Assembly (NCBI RefSeq): GCF_019857185.1
Contig: NZ_JAHWXP010000002.1
Location: 62,001 to 126,000, forward strand
Origin: Alteriqipengyuania abyssalis
Lineage (GTDB): Bacteria; Pseudomonadota; Alphaproteobacteria; Sphingomonadales; Sphingomonadaceae
Reading direction: 5' to 3'
Length of the DNA: 64,000 bases
Shown: piece by piece, positions 62,986-64,000 of the stretch
How positions within the stretch are numbered: position 1 is the stretch's first letter
Layout of the letters: each line of letters opens with the position of its first letter
Position numbers and translations under genes: made by a program
The notes under the pieces: model-generated
Told to the model about the DNA's origin: nothing
The model's input: only the letters and a program-made list of their open reading frames with translations
Database searches by the model: none

Positions 62986-63468
62986 CTAGCCACGAATGTG
63001 CAGGACGCAGATCAGCGTGAACAGCCGCCGCGCAGTCGCGAAATCGGTTTCGACCTTGCCCTCCAGCCGCTCGACCAGCAGCTCGGCGGCGCGGTTGTGG
63101 ACGCCGCGGCGGGCCATGTCGATCGTCTCGATCTCCGCCGGGGTCGCCTTGCGAATCGCCTGATAATAGCTGTCGCAGATCGCGAAATAGTCGCGGATGG
63201 AGCGGCGGAAGCGCGCCAGGCCCAGCAGGATCGTCTCCAGCTCGTCGCCATCCTCGGTCGTGACATCGAGCGCGAGCCGGTCGTCGCGCACCGACAGCGC
63301 GAGATGATAGGGGCCGTGCGCCCCGCGCTGTGCAGAACGGACCGGCTTGAAGGTGTTCTCCTCGATCAGATCGAAGATCGCCACCCGTCGCTCCTGCTCG
63401 ACATCGGCATTGCGCCACAGGATCGTCGAGTCGTCGAGCGAGATGTTAGAGATGCGATAATCGGCCAT
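62986..63468 (-). CDS. UPF0262 family protein
   Basis: 160 residues: MADYRISNISLDDSTILWRN, RAIFDLIEEN-type strand (VAIFDLIEENTFKPV), PYHLALSVRDDRLALDVTTE, GLARFRRSIRDYFAICDSYY, QAIRKATPAEIETIDMARRG, GVHNRAAELLVERLEGKVET and FTLICVLHIRG. UPF0262 is an alphaproteobacterial family of unknown function, often next to hisD/hisG; here it is upstream of the GH25-like and cdd genes on the same strand. Confidence 0.93.
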   Translation of the reverse strand: MADYRISNISLDDSTILWRNADVEQERRVAIFDLIEENTFKPVRSAQRGAHGPYHLALSVRDDRLALDVTTEDGDELETILLGLARFRRSIRDYFAICDSYYQAIRKATPAEIETIDMARRGVHNRAAELLVERLEGKVETDFATARRLFTLICVLHIRG

Positions 63469-63610
63469 GTCGTTACGGGTTGCCTTCGCAGACTATCGGG
63501 GCCTCGGGCAAGGCGCTTAACGCTTGTGCGCGATATTCACAGGGGGGCGAGGCATTTCTCCTGGTCGGATCGCTTGCGGGCTGCCGCCGCCTCGCACAAG
63601 AAGCGGGGCA

Positions 63611-64000
63611 ATGTCCGATAGCAGTCTGATCCTCGATTCCGCCCCCGCCAGTTCCGCAGGCGACGCCCCCGCCACCGCCATTGGCGAGGAAGGCCGCTCG
63701 CTGCCCTCCAACGTGGAGGCCGAGGCCGCCTTCCTTGGCGCGGTGCTGATCGACAATTCGGTCTACGAGGAACTGCCCAACCCGCTGCGGCCCGAGCATT
63801 TCTTCGTCCCCGCGCACCGCCTGATCATGGAACGCGTGCTGACCATGATGGAGCGTGGGGCAACGGCCAGCCCGGTGACGCTCAAGCCCTATTTCGATGG
63901 TAACGAGCATCTCGAACCGCTCGGCGGGACGACCTATCTCGCGCGGCTGACCGCGGACGGTCACGGCCTGCTCGCCACGCGCCAGCTGGCCGAACAGATC
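63611..64000 (+). CDS. dnaB: Replicative DNA helicase DnaB, N-terminal part (3' end outside window)
   Basis: The first 130 residues are in the window, from the ATG at 63611 (MSDSSLILDSAPASSAGDAP). The N-terminal DnaB domain is plain: LPSNVEAEAAFLGAVLIDNS, LRPEHFFVPAHRLIMERVLT and GGTTYLARLTADGHGLLATR. The protein unwinds the fork and contacts primase through this domain. The ATPase domain lies beyond the edge. It is divergent from UPF0262. Confidence 0.95.
   Translation, partial: MSDSSLILDSAPASSAGDAPATAIGEEGRSLPSNVEAEAAFLGAVLIDNSVYEELPNPLRPEHFFVPAHRLIMERVLTMMERGATASPVTLKPYFDGNEHLEPLGGTTYLARLTADGHGLLATRQLAEQI

Overview
The window looks like a 64-kb piece of a Sphingomonadales chromosome, probably Erythrobacteraceae (Alphaproteobacteria). 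The evidence is G+C-rich DNA with dense overlapping operons, the gene orders ubiE-ubiB-coaBC-dut, rpmH-rnpA-yidD-yidC-engB, rpsT-dnaA and Tim44-like/secB, families typical of the group (UPF0262, CC_3452, DUF983), and GANTC sites upstream of dnaA. I see no rRNA, tRNA, prophage, transposase or CRISPR array. Almost everything is core housekeeping; the accessory signal is a set of small inserted or repeated elements.

Layout. 0-1.6 kb: 3' part of acnA. 1.8-3.1 kb: Ser/Gly-repeat secreted protein with a PEP-CTERM-like tail. 3.3-6 kb: ruvB, a GIY-YIG gene between two palindromes, a secreted DsrE-like gene and ruvA. 6.3-8.3 kb: aroC, a barstar-like cassette between 25-bp direct repeats, and a GNAT. 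8.3-10.5 kb: amidohydrolase and divergent TetR. 10.7-17.9 kb: peroxide-defence cluster ahpC-ahpF-(secreted protein)-katG-katA. 18-21.7 kb: HhH lipoprotein, MsrQ-like protein, Smr protein, MltA and Tim44-like protein. 21.9-25.3 kb: secB, murJ, trpS. 25.4-26.5 kb: two envelope proteins. 26.5-31.7 kb: dut, coaBC, ubiB and ubiE on the minus strand, with mutM divergent. 31.8-35.3 kb: rpsT, dnaA, DUF983 and a ThiF-type enzyme. 35.3-40.1 kb: sirtuin, dapB, nth, a lipoprotein, a DAACS symporter and dapE. 40.1-42.2 kb: cupin, S1/P1 nuclease, GST. 42.2-45.6 kb: engB, yidC, yidD, rnpA, rpmH. 45.6-50.5 kb: ClpP-like secreted protein, ComM, and a penicillin/AHL-type acylase. 50.7-57.8 kb: a secreted protein, an OxyR-like LysR regulator, DUF465, nhaA, a GST-fold protein, two secreted proteins and a Ca2+/Na+ antiporter. 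57.8-64 kb: small membrane protein, HxlR regulator, CC_3452 protein, rpmJ, DUF4136-like lipoprotein, M14 carboxypeptidase, cdd, GH25-like protein, UPF0262 and the 5' end of dnaB.

How the genes work together. The AhpC/AhpF couple and the two catalases remove peroxide; a phased ATCG/CGAT site before ahpC and a GATAG-N7-CTATC palindrome beside the OxyR-like gene suggest LysR-type control. RnpA, YidD, YidC, SecB and the Tim44-like protein serve RNA processing and protein export. UbiE and UbiB make quinone, CoaBC makes CoA precursors, and Dut, MutM, Nth and RuvAB protect DNA. DapB and DapE sit in the lysine/diaminopimelate pathway. The observations most worth following are the GIY-YIG gene with covarying palindromes, the barstar-like cassette, an in-frame repeat inside smr, a Trp-containing leader ORF before trpS, and the structured repeats just after dnaA.
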